DNA from: Phycisphaera sp.
GTDB taxonomy: Bacteria > Planctomycetota > Phycisphaerae > Phycisphaerales > Zrk34
Direction of reading: 5' to 3'
DNA: 64,000 nt
NCBI GenBank assembly: GCA_016125285.1
Contig: WGMA01000046.1
Span: forward strand, 1-64,000
Of this stretch, positions 35,047 to 42,717 are shown piece after piece (positions within the stretch are counted from its first letter, which is position 1; the number at the start of each line of letters is the position of its first letter). The position numbers and the translations under genes are program-made. Below the pieces are notes generated by a model. It ran no database searches and was not told the origin of the DNA. It was given only the letters and a program-made list of their open reading frames with translations.

Positions 35047-36388
35047 CGCGTGTGTGATCGGGCTCGGGTATGTGGGGCTGCCGACGGCGTCGCTGATGGC
35101 GACGGCGGGGTTGCATGTGGTCGGCGTCGACGTCAACGCGGAGCGGGTCGACGCGATCGAGCGCGACGAGGTGGTGATGGACGAGGCGGGGCTGGGCACG
35201 CTGGTGTCGGCGGCGCGCAAGAGCGGCAACCTGCGGGCGTCGATCGAGCCCGTCGAGGCGGAGGTGTTCGTGATCTGCGTGCCGACGCCGGTGACCGGCG
35301 ATCAACACGCCGACCTGAGCATGGTGGAGGCCGCGGCCCGTGCGATCGCGCCGCTCGTTCGCCCGGGCAATCTCGTCATCCTCGAGTCGACGTCACCGAT
35401 CGGCACGACACGCAACGTGGTCGGCGGGGCGCTGCGTGACGCGGGTCTGGCGCCGGGCGTCGACGTGCACCTTTGCTACTGCCCCGAGCGGGTGCTGCCG
35501 GGCAACACGGTCGCCGAGCTGATCAACAACCACCGGGTCATCGGCGGGGTCACCGAGCGTTGCGCCAGGCGCGCCCGCGACATGTACGCTCGGTTCTGCC
35601 AGGGCGAGATCACGACCACCGACGACCTGACGGCCGAGATGGTCAAGCTGACGGAGAACACGTTCCGCGACGTCAACATCGCGTTGGCCAACACGCTGGC
35701 GCGGATCGCCGAGGACGCCGGCGTCGACGTTTGGCGCGTGATCGAATTGGCGAACCGCCACCCGCGCGTCAACGTGCACCAGCCCGGGCCCGGCGTGGGT
35801 GGGCACTGCATCCCGGTCGATCCGTGGTTCCTGGTTGACGGGTTCCCGCGTCACGCGCAGCTGATCACCGAGGCGCGCACGATCAACGACACGCAGCCGC
35901 GGCGCGTGCTCGACCGACTCGTCGCGATCGGCGCCGTTCGGCCCGGCGACACGATCGCGATCCTCGGCGCGGCGTACAAGGCGGACATCGACGACAGCCG
36001 ATCGAGTCCCGGCGCGGCGCTCGCAGCGGTCGCACGCGAAGCCGGGTTCGACACAAGACTGCACGACCCGCGCGCCCGTCGCCAGCACCCCGGCGACGAG
36101 CCGATCACACGCGACCTGACCGCGGCGCTGCAGGGCGCGGCGGCGGCGGTGGTCTGCACCGATCACGCCGAATATCGCCGATTGACACCCGCGGTGTTCA
36201 CCGAACACATGGCCGGGCGCGTGCTCTTTGACGCACGCCGCTGCCTTGACCCGGGCGCGTTCATCGCGGCGGGCTTCACCTTGCTCGCGATCGGCGTCGG
36301 CGACGCCGCACCTGTCTCGCCGCCGCTTGCCGCTGCCGACGCGACGCGCGCCGACGTGGCCGCGTCAAACGATCCCAAGTCATGCTGA
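35039..36388 (+). CDS. wecC: UDP-N-acetyl-D-mannosamine dehydrogenase
   Basis: The enzyme oxidises UDP-ManNAc to UDP-ManNAcA using NAD. The 449-residue product has the N-terminal Rossmann motif VIGLGYVGLPTASLMA, ESTSPIGTT, CYCPERVLPGN, the central helix TAEMVKLTENTFRDVNIALA, and the active-site cysteine in GPGVGGHCIPVDPWFL. The last segment ILGAAYKADIDDSRSSP fits the UDP-binding domain. The start is GTG 35039. With wecB in the same run this gives a two-step route from UDP-GlcNAc to an acidic sugar donor. Confidence 0.93.
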   Translation: MTDACVIGLGYVGLPTASLMATAGLHVVGVDVNAERVDAIERDEVVMDEAGLGTLVSAARKSGNLRASIEPVEAEVFVICVPTPVTGDQHADLSMVEAAARAIAPLVRPGNLVILESTSPIGTTRNVVGGALRDAGLAPGVDVHLCYCPERVLPGNTVAELINNHRVIGGVTERCARRARDMYARFCQGEITTTDDLTAEMVKLTENTFRDVNIALANTLARIAEDAGVDVWRVIELANRHPRVNVHQPGPGVGGHCIPVDPWFLVDGFPRHAQLITEARTINDTQPRRVLDRLVAIGAVRPGDTIAILGAAYKADIDDSRSSPGAALAAVAREAGFDTRLHDPRARRQHPGDEPITRDLTAALQGAAAAVVCTDHAEYRRLTPAVFTEHMAGRVLFDARRCLDPGAFIAAGFTLLAIGVGDAAPVSPPLAAADATRADVAASNDPKSC

Positions 36389-37941
36389 TCGTCATCTCCA
36401 TCACGTTTATCGCGGCGCTGTCGCTTTCGCTGGTCCTCACGCCGCTCGCGGCGCGAACGGCGCTGCGTGTCGGGCTCGTCGATCGACCCTCCAGGCATCG
36501 CGCCGGCGGCAGCCGCGTCGTGCCGCGCGCCGGCGGCTATCCGCTGGCGATCGGCGTCTGGGGCGCCATCGGCGTGATGGCGCTCTTCAGCGAGTCGACG
36601 CGCCGAATGCTCGAGCACCGGCCCGAACTGCTCGGCGCTCTGATCGCCGCGGGCCTCGTGATGTTCATTCTCGGCGCGATCGACGACCTGCGTGACCTGA
36701 CTCCGAAGCTGAAGCTCGCGGTGCAGCTGCTGGTCGCCGCGGGCGTGCTCGCCGCGGGGCTGGGCTTCGATCGTATCACGCTGCTGGACCTGCCGATGAT
36801 CCACCTCGGCTGGCTCGCCGCGCCGATCACCGTGATGTGGATCGTCGGCGTCACCAACGCGATGAACCTGATCGACGGCGTCGACGGCCTGGCGCTGACG
36901 ACCACGGCGTTGATCTCCGCGGCGATCGGTTTCATCGCGTATCAGCAGGGCAACACCGGCGCGGCGGCGATGGCGGCGGCGCTCACCGGGTCATCGTTCG
37001 GCGTGCTCCGCAGCAACTTTGCGCCGGCGAAGGTGTTTCTCGGTGACGCCGGCTCGCTGTTCGCCGGCTCGTCGCTGGCCGTCCTCTCGCTCGGCGTCAG
37101 CGCGAAGGGGGCGGTCGCGGGCTCGATGCTGATCCCCGTGCTGCTGCTCGGCTATCCGATCCTCGACACGCTGCTGGTCATGCTGCGTCGCTGGCTCAGC
37201 GGCAAGTCGATCCTCTCCGGCGACCAGGGGCACATCCACCACCGCATGCTCGAGCGCGGCATGAAGCACAGCCAGATCACCATCGTGCTCGCGGTGTTCA
37301 CGATGATGCTGTGCTACCTCGGCGTGTGCATCGCGGCGGGCTCGGCGTACCTGTCGACGCTCGGCCTGATCCTCGTCGGTGCGTTCGTGTTCATCGGGTC
37401 ACGCGTGCTGGGATATCCGAGCCACCTGTCCGTGCGCAAGCTGCGGCGCTGGAGCCCGCGCTTCCGCGCCGTGCGTTACCAGTCACGCCTGGCGTGCGTC
37501 GACATGGAGCTGGCGGGCGACCTCGACGGCGCGTTCAGCGTGTTGCAACGCGTCGGCAAGCTCTACGGGGTGGCCCGTTTCACGATCCTTCTGCCGCCCG
37601 GCGACGCAGACAACGGCGCGGCGCGCCCCGCTCCGCGTCGACGCATCGTCATGTCGTTCGACAACGCGACCGCTCGACTCGGCGCGCGGCACGCCGGTTG
37701 GCATCACGACGTCTACCGTGACGCCGCGTCGGGTTTCGCGGTGCGTACGCTCGTGCCCTGCGACACGGTCGAGCGCGAGTATCAGCTCGAGTGCCGCATC
37801 GCGGTCGGCCGGGTGCTCCGCGCGATGGCGCGGCGCCTGAGGGACCTCGACCGGTCGCCGGGCGAGGCGACGTACGATGACAACACTGACACGACGGCCG
37901 GCGCGGCGACCCATACCGGCAAGCCGGGCGAGGCCGCCTGA
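36382..37941 (+). CDS. WecA/TagO-like undecaprenyl-phosphate N-acetylhexosamine-1-phosphate transferase with C-terminal extension
   Basis: These MraY-family membrane enzymes start glycan synthesis by attaching a sugar-1-phosphate to undecaprenyl phosphate. Residues 1-345 hold about ten membrane segments and the family motifs: the acidic pair in GAIDDLRDLTPKLKLAVQ, NAMNLIDGVDGLAL, VFLGDAGSLFAGS and DQGHIHHRMLERGMKHSQ. An additional soluble region of about 170 residues (345-519) follows, beginning SVRKLRRWSPRFRAVRYQSR. It is not part of the usual enzyme, and I do not recognise it. The gene overlaps wecC by 7 bp. Confidence 0.9.
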   Translation: MLIVISITFIAALSLSLVLTPLAARTALRVGLVDRPSRHRAGGSRVVPRAGGYPLAIGVWGAIGVMALFSESTRRMLEHRPELLGALIAAGLVMFILGAIDDLRDLTPKLKLAVQLLVAAGVLAAGLGFDRITLLDLPMIHLGWLAAPITVMWIVGVTNAMNLIDGVDGLALTTTALISAAIGFIAYQQGNTGAAAMAAALTGSSFGVLRSNFAPAKVFLGDAGSLFAGSSLAVLSLGVSAKGAVAGSMLIPVLLLGYPILDTLLVMLRRWLSGKSILSGDQGHIHHRMLERGMKHSQITIVLAVFTMMLCYLGVCIAAGSAYLSTLGLILVGAFVFIGSRVLGYPSHLSVRKLRRWSPRFRAVRYQSRLACVDMELAGDLDGAFSVLQRVGKLYGVARFTILLPPGDADNGAARPAPRRRIVMSFDNATARLGARHAGWHHDVYRDAASGFAVRTLVPCDTVEREYQLECRIAVGRVLRAMARRLRDLDRSPGEATYDDNTDTTAGAATHTGKPGEAA

Positions 37942-37942
37942 C

Positions 37943-38884
37943 ATGCAGACAACGGACACCAACCCGACAGCCGTTGAAGGCCCGTCCACGCCGACGACGA
38001 TCGACGCTTCGGCATCCACGCCCGACGCGGAACACGAGCCCGTGCAACACGCAGCGAGCGAGCCGCACCCGCCCGCGTCTCGACCGCCGCGACGACGCAT
38101 CACGATCGTCGCTGCGGTCACGCTCGGCCTGTGCGCGTCCGGCGCGCTCGCGTTGACGACGCCGATGGATCCGCTCGGCTGGTGCTTCGCGTTGGCGACG
38201 CTCGGCGTGATGCTGCGTTGGGTCGGCGCACGCCGCACGGGGCTTGCGCTGTTGATCGTCGCGCCGCTGCTGTTGTTCGTTGCCGCGAGCCCCTACGTGG
38301 CCGGCGCACTCTTTGAATCGCTGGAGTCGCGGTACCCGCCGATCCCGGTCGCCGACACGCTGCACGCGGACGTGATCGTCGTGCTCGGCGGCGGCGTGAG
38401 CGCCGCGTACCCGCCGCGGCTGCACCCGGACCTGGGCTCGGCGAGCGATCGCCTGGCGCACGCGGCCCGACTGTACCACGCCGGCAAGGCCCCGCGGCTG
38501 ATCCTCTGCGATTCGACCAGCAGCCCGATGGCGGAGCTGCTCGGCGAGTGGGGCGTGCCCAACTCGGCCATGGTCCTCGAGACCGGCAGCATGAACACGC
38601 ACGAAAACGCCGCGTTCATCGCCGACATGATCAGGTCGCAGCGCATCGAAGGCGTGCTGCTGGTGACCTCGGCGCTGCACATGCGGCGGGCGCTGGCGAC
38701 GTTCCGCGCCGCCGGCATCGACGCCACGCCCGTGCCGACCGACTTCGAGTACGTGCACGCACCGAACCGGAGGACGTTTCTGAGCGGCGTCGTCCCCAGC
38801 GCCGGCGCACTGCAGTCGACGCAGCGGGCGCTGCACGAGTACGGTGGTTATCTGTATTACCAGTTACGCGGATGGATCAAGTGA
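37943..38884 (+). CDS. YdcF/ElyC-like DUF218 membrane protein
   Basis: The 313-residue product has a disordered Pro/Thr/Ser-rich N-terminus (about 1-50), two or three membrane segments (about 53-125) and a DUF218 domain: DVIVVLGGGVSAAYPP, LAHAARLYHAGKAPRLILCD, ETGSMNTHENAAFIADMI and LLVTSALHMRRALATFRAAG. ElyC/SanA-type proteins are linked to envelope polysaccharide and undecaprenyl-carrier metabolism, which fits its place after the WecA-like gene. The start is ATG 37943. It overlaps the first gene of the RiPP island by 13 bp. Confidence 0.83.
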   Translation: MQTTDTNPTAVEGPSTPTTIDASASTPDAEHEPVQHAASEPHPPASRPPRRRITIVAAVTLGLCASGALALTTPMDPLGWCFALATLGVMLRWVGARRTGLALLIVAPLLLFVAASPYVAGALFESLESRYPPIPVADTLHADVIVVLGGGVSAAYPPRLHPDLGSASDRLAHAARLYHAGKAPRLILCDSTSSPMAELLGEWGVPNSAMVLETGSMNTHENAAFIADMIRSQRIEGVLLVTSALHMRRALATFRAAGIDATPVPTDFEYVHAPNRRTFLSGVVPSAGALQSTQRALHEYGGYLYYQLRGWIK

Positions 38885-39381
38885 CCTCAACGGAAGCGAC
38901 CGACACCGCGCCCCGGCGATCAACGTTGGGCGCGTGGGTCGCGGCGTCACCCGACGACCGTCGACTCGCGACGCGCGCGGCGCTGTGGCTGGTCGTGACG
39001 CGCGTCGCGCTGGCGGTGTCGGGCTACCGCGGCGCACGCCGTGTGCTTCGCCTCGACGCGGCGCGGCCGACGCTCGCGGTTGACGACGATGGCCGCGGCG
39101 ACGGGCCCACCGATCTGCCGCGACGTGTCGGCCGGGCGGTGCGCGCCGCGGCGCGTCGACTGCCGGGACGGTACGCGTGTCTCTGCCAGGCGCTCGTCGC
39201 CGAGCGACTGCTGCGCGCGGCGGGACTCGACGCCAACCTGTCGATCGGCGTCGCGCGACCCGGCGACGCTCCGTCGCTGCGCGGACACGCCTGGCTGACG
39301 TGCGGCGCGACCGTCGTCGTCGGCGACAACGGGGAACGCGACGCCTTCACCGAGCTTCACACGCGGAGCACATGGCCATGA
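38872..39381 (+). CDS. Lasso-peptide-type B2 protease, McjB C-terminal/transglutaminase-like
   Basis: Proteins of this family remove the leader peptide from lasso-peptide precursors. The 169-residue product ends in the McjB C-terminal-like papain/transglutaminase fold: Cys103 in GRYACLCQALVAERLLRAAG, then ANLSIGVA, His139 in LRGHAWLTC and Asp152 in VVVGDNGE form a credible Cys-His-Asp triad. The N-terminal 90 residues are helical and Arg-rich. ATG 38872 or GTG 38881 may be the start; both overlap the DUF218 gene. The PqqD-like gene overlaps its stop as ATGA, matching the split B1/B2 arrangement of many lasso clusters. Confidence 0.85.
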   Translation: MDQVTSTEATDTAPRRSTLGAWVAASPDDRRLATRAALWLVVTRVALAVSGYRGARRVLRLDAARPTLAVDDDGRGDGPTDLPRRVGRAVRAAARRLPGRYACLCQALVAERLLRAAGLDANLSIGVARPGDAPSLRGHAWLTCGATVVVGDNGERDAFTELHTRSTWP

Positions 39382-39686
39382 CCACGCACGTCAACCTGAT
39401 CGACGAACGCTGGCGGCCGCACACCGACATCGTGGGCGAGCGGCTCGACGACGCGTACGTGCTGGCCGACCTCAAGTCGAATCAGATCTACGAGCTCAAC
39501 ACCACGGGCATGCGCCTGTGGCAGCTGCTGTCCGACGGCGCGGATTACGCGACCATCCGCGACCGGCTGCTCGACGAATTCGACGTTGCCGCCGACGCGC
39601 TCGAGGCCGACATCGCCCGCTTGGCCGGTGAACTGGCCGACGCCGGCCTGATCGTTCGCGTGAACGACGCCGCGCCGCCCGCCTGA
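39378..39686 (+). CDS. PqqD-like RiPP recognition protein (B1)
   Basis: PqqD-type RRE proteins bind the leader peptide and present it to processing enzymes. The 102-residue product has the family pattern: DDAYVLADLKSNQIYELNTT, GMRLWQLLSDGADYATIRD and a three-helix part ending LAGELADAGLIVRV. Position and size match the B1 protein of lasso-peptide clusters. The start at ATG 39378 overlaps the protease stop; a second ATG at 39372 is 6 bp upstream. A PqqD-like protein alone could serve other RiPP classes, but here it is flanked by a McjB-like protease and a cyclase. Confidence 0.87.
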   Translation: MTTHVNLIDERWRPHTDIVGERLDDAYVLADLKSNQIYELNTTGMRLWQLLSDGADYATIRDRLLDEFDVAADALEADIARLAGELADAGLIVRVNDAAPPA

Positions 39687-39717
39687 CCACACGCGCTCGA
39701 CAACGACACTGTCACAA

Positions 39718-41637
39718 ATGACTCAACTGCACGCCTCACCCTCGACCGAATCCGGCCAGACGGCAGCCAACGGCTGGGTGGCGTCGTTCGGCGACGTCGC
39801 GCGACTCAGGCCCGATCCGCGTTCGCCGGGGCGAGCCTGCGAGTCGTTGCGGCTCGATCACGACGGCGCCGACGGCTCGGTGGGCCAGGCGACCCGCGGC
39901 CCGGTGACCGTCGTGTTGACCGGCGAGCTCTACGATCGCGACGAGCTCTGCCATCTGGTCGACGACGACGCGCATGACTTGAGCGATGCACACCTTGTCG
40001 CCGCGCTGTATCGCAAGCGTGGGCGCGCCGCGATCGAGGAGCTCAAGGGCGTCTACGCCGTGGTCGTTCACGACGCGGAGCGCCGCGTGCTGCTCGCGCG
40101 ACGTGACACGATGGGCGTCACACCGCTTTTCTATGCGCGATCGAACGGCGTGACCTACTTCGCCACGTCGCTGCGTGCGTTGCTTCGATGCCAGGGCGTA
40201 TCGTCAACACCCAACCGCGCCGCGATCGCGGATCACCTGTGGAACAAGTGGCCGATCGACGACGAGACATTCTATGAAGACATACGCCGCGTGCCGGCCG
40301 CGCACCTGGTGCGCAGCGAAGCCGGCCGTTGGGCGCTCGACCGGCTCGACACCGATCACGTGCCACGCGGTGACATCGAGTGGGACGACGGCGAGGCGTT
40401 TGACGAAGCCTTCACGCGCGCCGTGCGCCGGTGCGCCGGGGCGGGTCGTGTCGGCGTCTTCCTCAGCGGCGGCCTCGATTCAATCAGCGTGGCCTCGACA
40501 CTGGTCGACCTCCAACCGACCGAAACGCCGCTCGCCCTCTCGCTCACGTTCCCCACGCCCGACACCGACGAGTCGGCCATCCAGCGCCACGTCGCCGCGA
40601 CGCTCGGCGTGTCGCAGACGGCGATCCCGCTGAGCGAGGCGGCGGGCTCGGCGGACATCCTTTCCGCGTCGCTGGAGACCGTGGCGAACTGGCCTACGCT
40701 GCTGTCGAACTTCTGGCTCCCGGCGTACCGTCGGCTCGCGGAGATCGCACGCGAGCAGGGCTGCGACACGGTGCTCACCGGCAACGGCGGCGACGAGTGG
40801 CTCGGCGTCACACCGGAACTCGCCGCCGATCTGATCCGCCGTTTCCACTGGCGTCGGCTCGCGCACTTCATCGCCGCGGAGGCCCGGTCGTTTCCGGTTT
40901 CCCGCACACTCCTGGCATGGCGGACGCTGGTGCGGTTCGGCGTCAAGCCGCTGGCCGTGCGCGGGATCGATCGCGTCGCGCCCGGCGCGATGCGAAATCG
41001 GAGACGCGGGCGGTTCCTGGCGTCGATGCCCGACTGGCTGGCGCCCGACCCGGCCTTGCGTGCGCAGCTTCGCGAGCGGCTCGACGCGTGGATCGACCGG
41101 CAATACCCGCAGCGTCGGCCGCGCGGGCCGTACGGCTTTTACCTGCGATGCATCGAAGAGTCGTACACGCACCCGCTGCACTCGATGGAGATGGAAGACG
41201 CGGCCGAGATGACACGCCCGATCGGCCTCCGCCTGCGACACCCGTATTGGGACCCGAACCTGATCCGCGTGCTGGTGCGCACGCGGCCGGAGTCCCTCAT
41301 GGCCGGCGGACGCGCCAAGGGGCTGATCCGCGACCGCCTGGACCGGCGATTTCCCAACGGCGATCTACGTCGACAACGCAAGAATCTATCGACCGTGTTC
41401 GCCACGGATATGATCCAGAACAGCGCGGACGTCTGGCTCGACCGTACCCGTGGCCTTAGAATGTTGTCGGAGATGGGTATCGTCGATACACCCGTGGCCT
41501 ACCTGCGAGACGCCGACTCGGATGTGACCGAGACGCGTCGGGGACGTGCATTTCGACTGTGGGCACTACTGAATGCCGAGTGCTGGCTCAACGGCGCCGA
41601 TGCCCGCACGGCCGGAGGAGAAAACAGACATGGCTGA
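39718..41637 (+). CDS. Asparagine-synthetase-like lasso cyclase (McjC-type)
   Basis: Lasso cyclases adenylate an Asp/Glu side chain of the core and form the macrolactam. The 639-residue product has the glutaminase-like N-terminal domain (VVLTGELYDRDEL, ELKGVYAVVVHDAERRVLLA, RRDTMGVTPLFYA) but no Cys at position 2, so it should not hydrolyse glutamine. The C-terminal synthetase domain has the PP-loop SGGLDS at residues 250-255 and TGNGGDEWLG. Loss of the Cys nucleophile is the rule for McjC-type enzymes. The precursor gene overlaps its stop by 8 bp. A true glutamine-dependent asparagine synthetase is unlikely on this evidence. Confidence 0.85.
   Translation: MTQLHASPSTESGQTAANGWVASFGDVARLRPDPRSPGRACESLRLDHDGADGSVGQATRGPVTVVLTGELYDRDELCHLVDDDAHDLSDAHLVAALYRKRGRAAIEELKGVYAVVVHDAERRVLLARRDTMGVTPLFYARSNGVTYFATSLRALLRCQGVSSTPNRAAIADHLWNKWPIDDETFYEDIRRVPAAHLVRSEAGRWALDRLDTDHVPRGDIEWDDGEAFDEAFTRAVRRCAGAGRVGVFLSGGLDSISVASTLVDLQPTETPLALSLTFPTPDTDESAIQRHVAATLGVSQTAIPLSEAAGSADILSASLETVANWPTLLSNFWLPAYRRLAEIAREQGCDTVLTGNGGDEWLGVTPELAADLIRRFHWRRLAHFIAAEARSFPVSRTLLAWRTLVRFGVKPLAVRGIDRVAPGAMRNRRRGRFLASMPDWLAPDPALRAQLRERLDAWIDRQYPQRRPRGPYGFYLRCIEESYTHPLHSMEMEDAAEMTRPIGLRLRHPYWDPNLIRVLVRTRPESLMAGGRAKGLIRDRLDRRFPNGDLRRQRKNLSTVFATDMIQNSADVWLDRTRGLRMLSEMGIVDTPVAYLRDADSDVTETRRGRAFRLWALLNAECWLNGADARTAGGENRHG
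41614..41620 (+). promoter_or_regulatory. Strong ribosome-binding site of the precursor gene
   Basis: GGAGGAG lies 9 nt before the ATG at 41630, inside the end of the cyclase gene. It is one of the best Shine-Dalgarno matches in the window, and most other genes in the run have weak ones. It supports the reality of this short gene and suggests high translation of the peptide. Confidence 0.8.
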
Positions 41638-41797
41638 CGAGTCCAACAACCAGAAGCCGACCGACAAGCGGGCGTGGCAGCCGATGAAGCTCGAGCACGT
41701 CGGCGACCTGCGCCAGATCGTTCAGGGCGGCGGCGGCAAGCTGTCGCCGACCGGCACCGATCCGGGTGAGATCCGCAAGACCAAGGGCCACGCATAA
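41630..41797 (+). CDS. RiPP precursor peptide, lasso-like
   Basis: This 55-residue peptide lies between the cyclase and the HprK-like kinase genes. Residues 13-31 (KRAWQPMKLEHVGDLRQIV) match the lasso leader pattern YxxPxLxxxGxxxxxT with changes: Trp16 for Tyr, Pro one place early (Pro18), Leu21 and Gly25 conserved, Val31 where Thr is usual. After Gln32 comes Gly33-Gly36, then K-L-S-P-T-G-T-D. If the core starts at Gly36, Asp44 is its ninth residue, as needed for a nine-membered ring. If it starts at Gly33, directly after the leader pattern, no acidic residue falls at positions 7-9. The C-terminal tail is basic (EIRKTKGHA). It overlaps the cyclase stop. Confidence 0.78.
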   Translation: MADESNNQKPTDKRAWQPMKLEHVGDLRQIVQGGGGKLSPTGTDPGEIRKTKGHA

Positions 41798-41829
41798 GTC
41801 CACTGGTTCCGCGCCAAACCACTCAACTC

Positions 41830-42717
41830 TTGCCTCCCTCGATCCACATCCCAACCTGCGCCATCGTTGATGCAACGGCGCGTCGGGTGTCGCGTGGTGC
41901 GCCGTGCCAGACCTGGTGCGACGTTCGAGGCCGCGCCGTGGCGATCGGTGGGCATGCGCACGGACAGTACTGGATGGAGTTCGACGACGCCGTGCGCTAT
42001 TGGTTTGATGAGGCGTGCGGCCCGGTGACCGCTGAGCGGTTCGGCGACATCGACGACGCGATGATTCACGAGCTCTACCACCGCAGCGTCCTGCCGATGG
42101 TGCTGCACGTGTCGGGCCGGCAGGTCCTGCACGCCAGCGCGGTTTACATCGGCGCGGGCGTTGTGGGGATCTGCGGCGTGTCGGGCGCGGGCAAGTCCAC
42201 GCTCGCGTACGCGCTGCAGGGTCGCGGCCAGCGTGTGTGGGCCGACGATGCGTGCTGCCTGAGCATCGCGGAGGATCACATCGATGCGATCGCCCTGCCG
42301 CACGCCGTCAGGCTGACGCCCGAGGCGTTCGACGCGGTGGCGCAGATGCCGCGCGGCGATGAGGGGTTCAGCGTGACGGATCGCGCCGCGCCCGTCCCGG
42401 CGGATTCCGCGCCGCTGACGGCGGTGCTCGTTCTCGAACCGCACGCGACGCCTGACGCCCACGAGGCCGGACCCGTGGTGCGTGCCGATCGCTTGTCGGG
42501 GAAGCGGGCGTTTGCCGCGCTGCTGCCGCACGCGTACACGTTCACGCTCGACGACCCTGGCGTCAGCGGCCCGATGATGCGGCAGTACATGCGCCTCGCC
42601 GCCGCCGTGCCGGTCTATCGCGTGTCGATCCGGCGTGGTTTCGACCTGCTGCCGCGTGCGTGCGACGAGTTGTTGCGGCTCCTCGACGCGACCGCCGTGT
42701 CCACATCACCCCGATGA
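41830..42717 (+). CDS. HprK-like serine kinase (possible RiPP-tailoring kinase)
   Basis: The 295-residue product has the HPr-kinase-type P-loop GVSGAGKST (116-124) in VVGICGVSGAGKSTLAYALQ, then VWADDACCLSIAEDHIDAIA, and the family's C-terminal region with RLSGKRAFAALLPHAYTFTL. HprK-related kinases next to lasso precursors (the paeninodin and thermobacillus-type clusters) phosphorylate or polyphosphorylate a serine of the peptide. Here Ser39 is the only serine after the leader. The most upstream start is TTG 41830 without a clear ribosome-binding site. It overlaps the next gene as ATGA. Confidence 0.82.
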   Translation: MPPSIHIPTCAIVDATARRVSRGAPCQTWCDVRGRAVAIGGHAHGQYWMEFDDAVRYWFDEACGPVTAERFGDIDDAMIHELYHRSVLPMVLHVSGRQVLHASAVYIGAGVVGICGVSGAGKSTLAYALQGRGQRVWADDACCLSIAEDHIDAIALPHAVRLTPEAFDAVAQMPRGDEGFSVTDRAAPVPADSAPLTAVLVLEPHATPDAHEAGPVVRADRLSGKRAFAALLPHAYTFTLDDPGVSGPMMRQYMRLAAAVPVYRVSIRRGFDLLPRACDELLRLLDATAVSTSPR

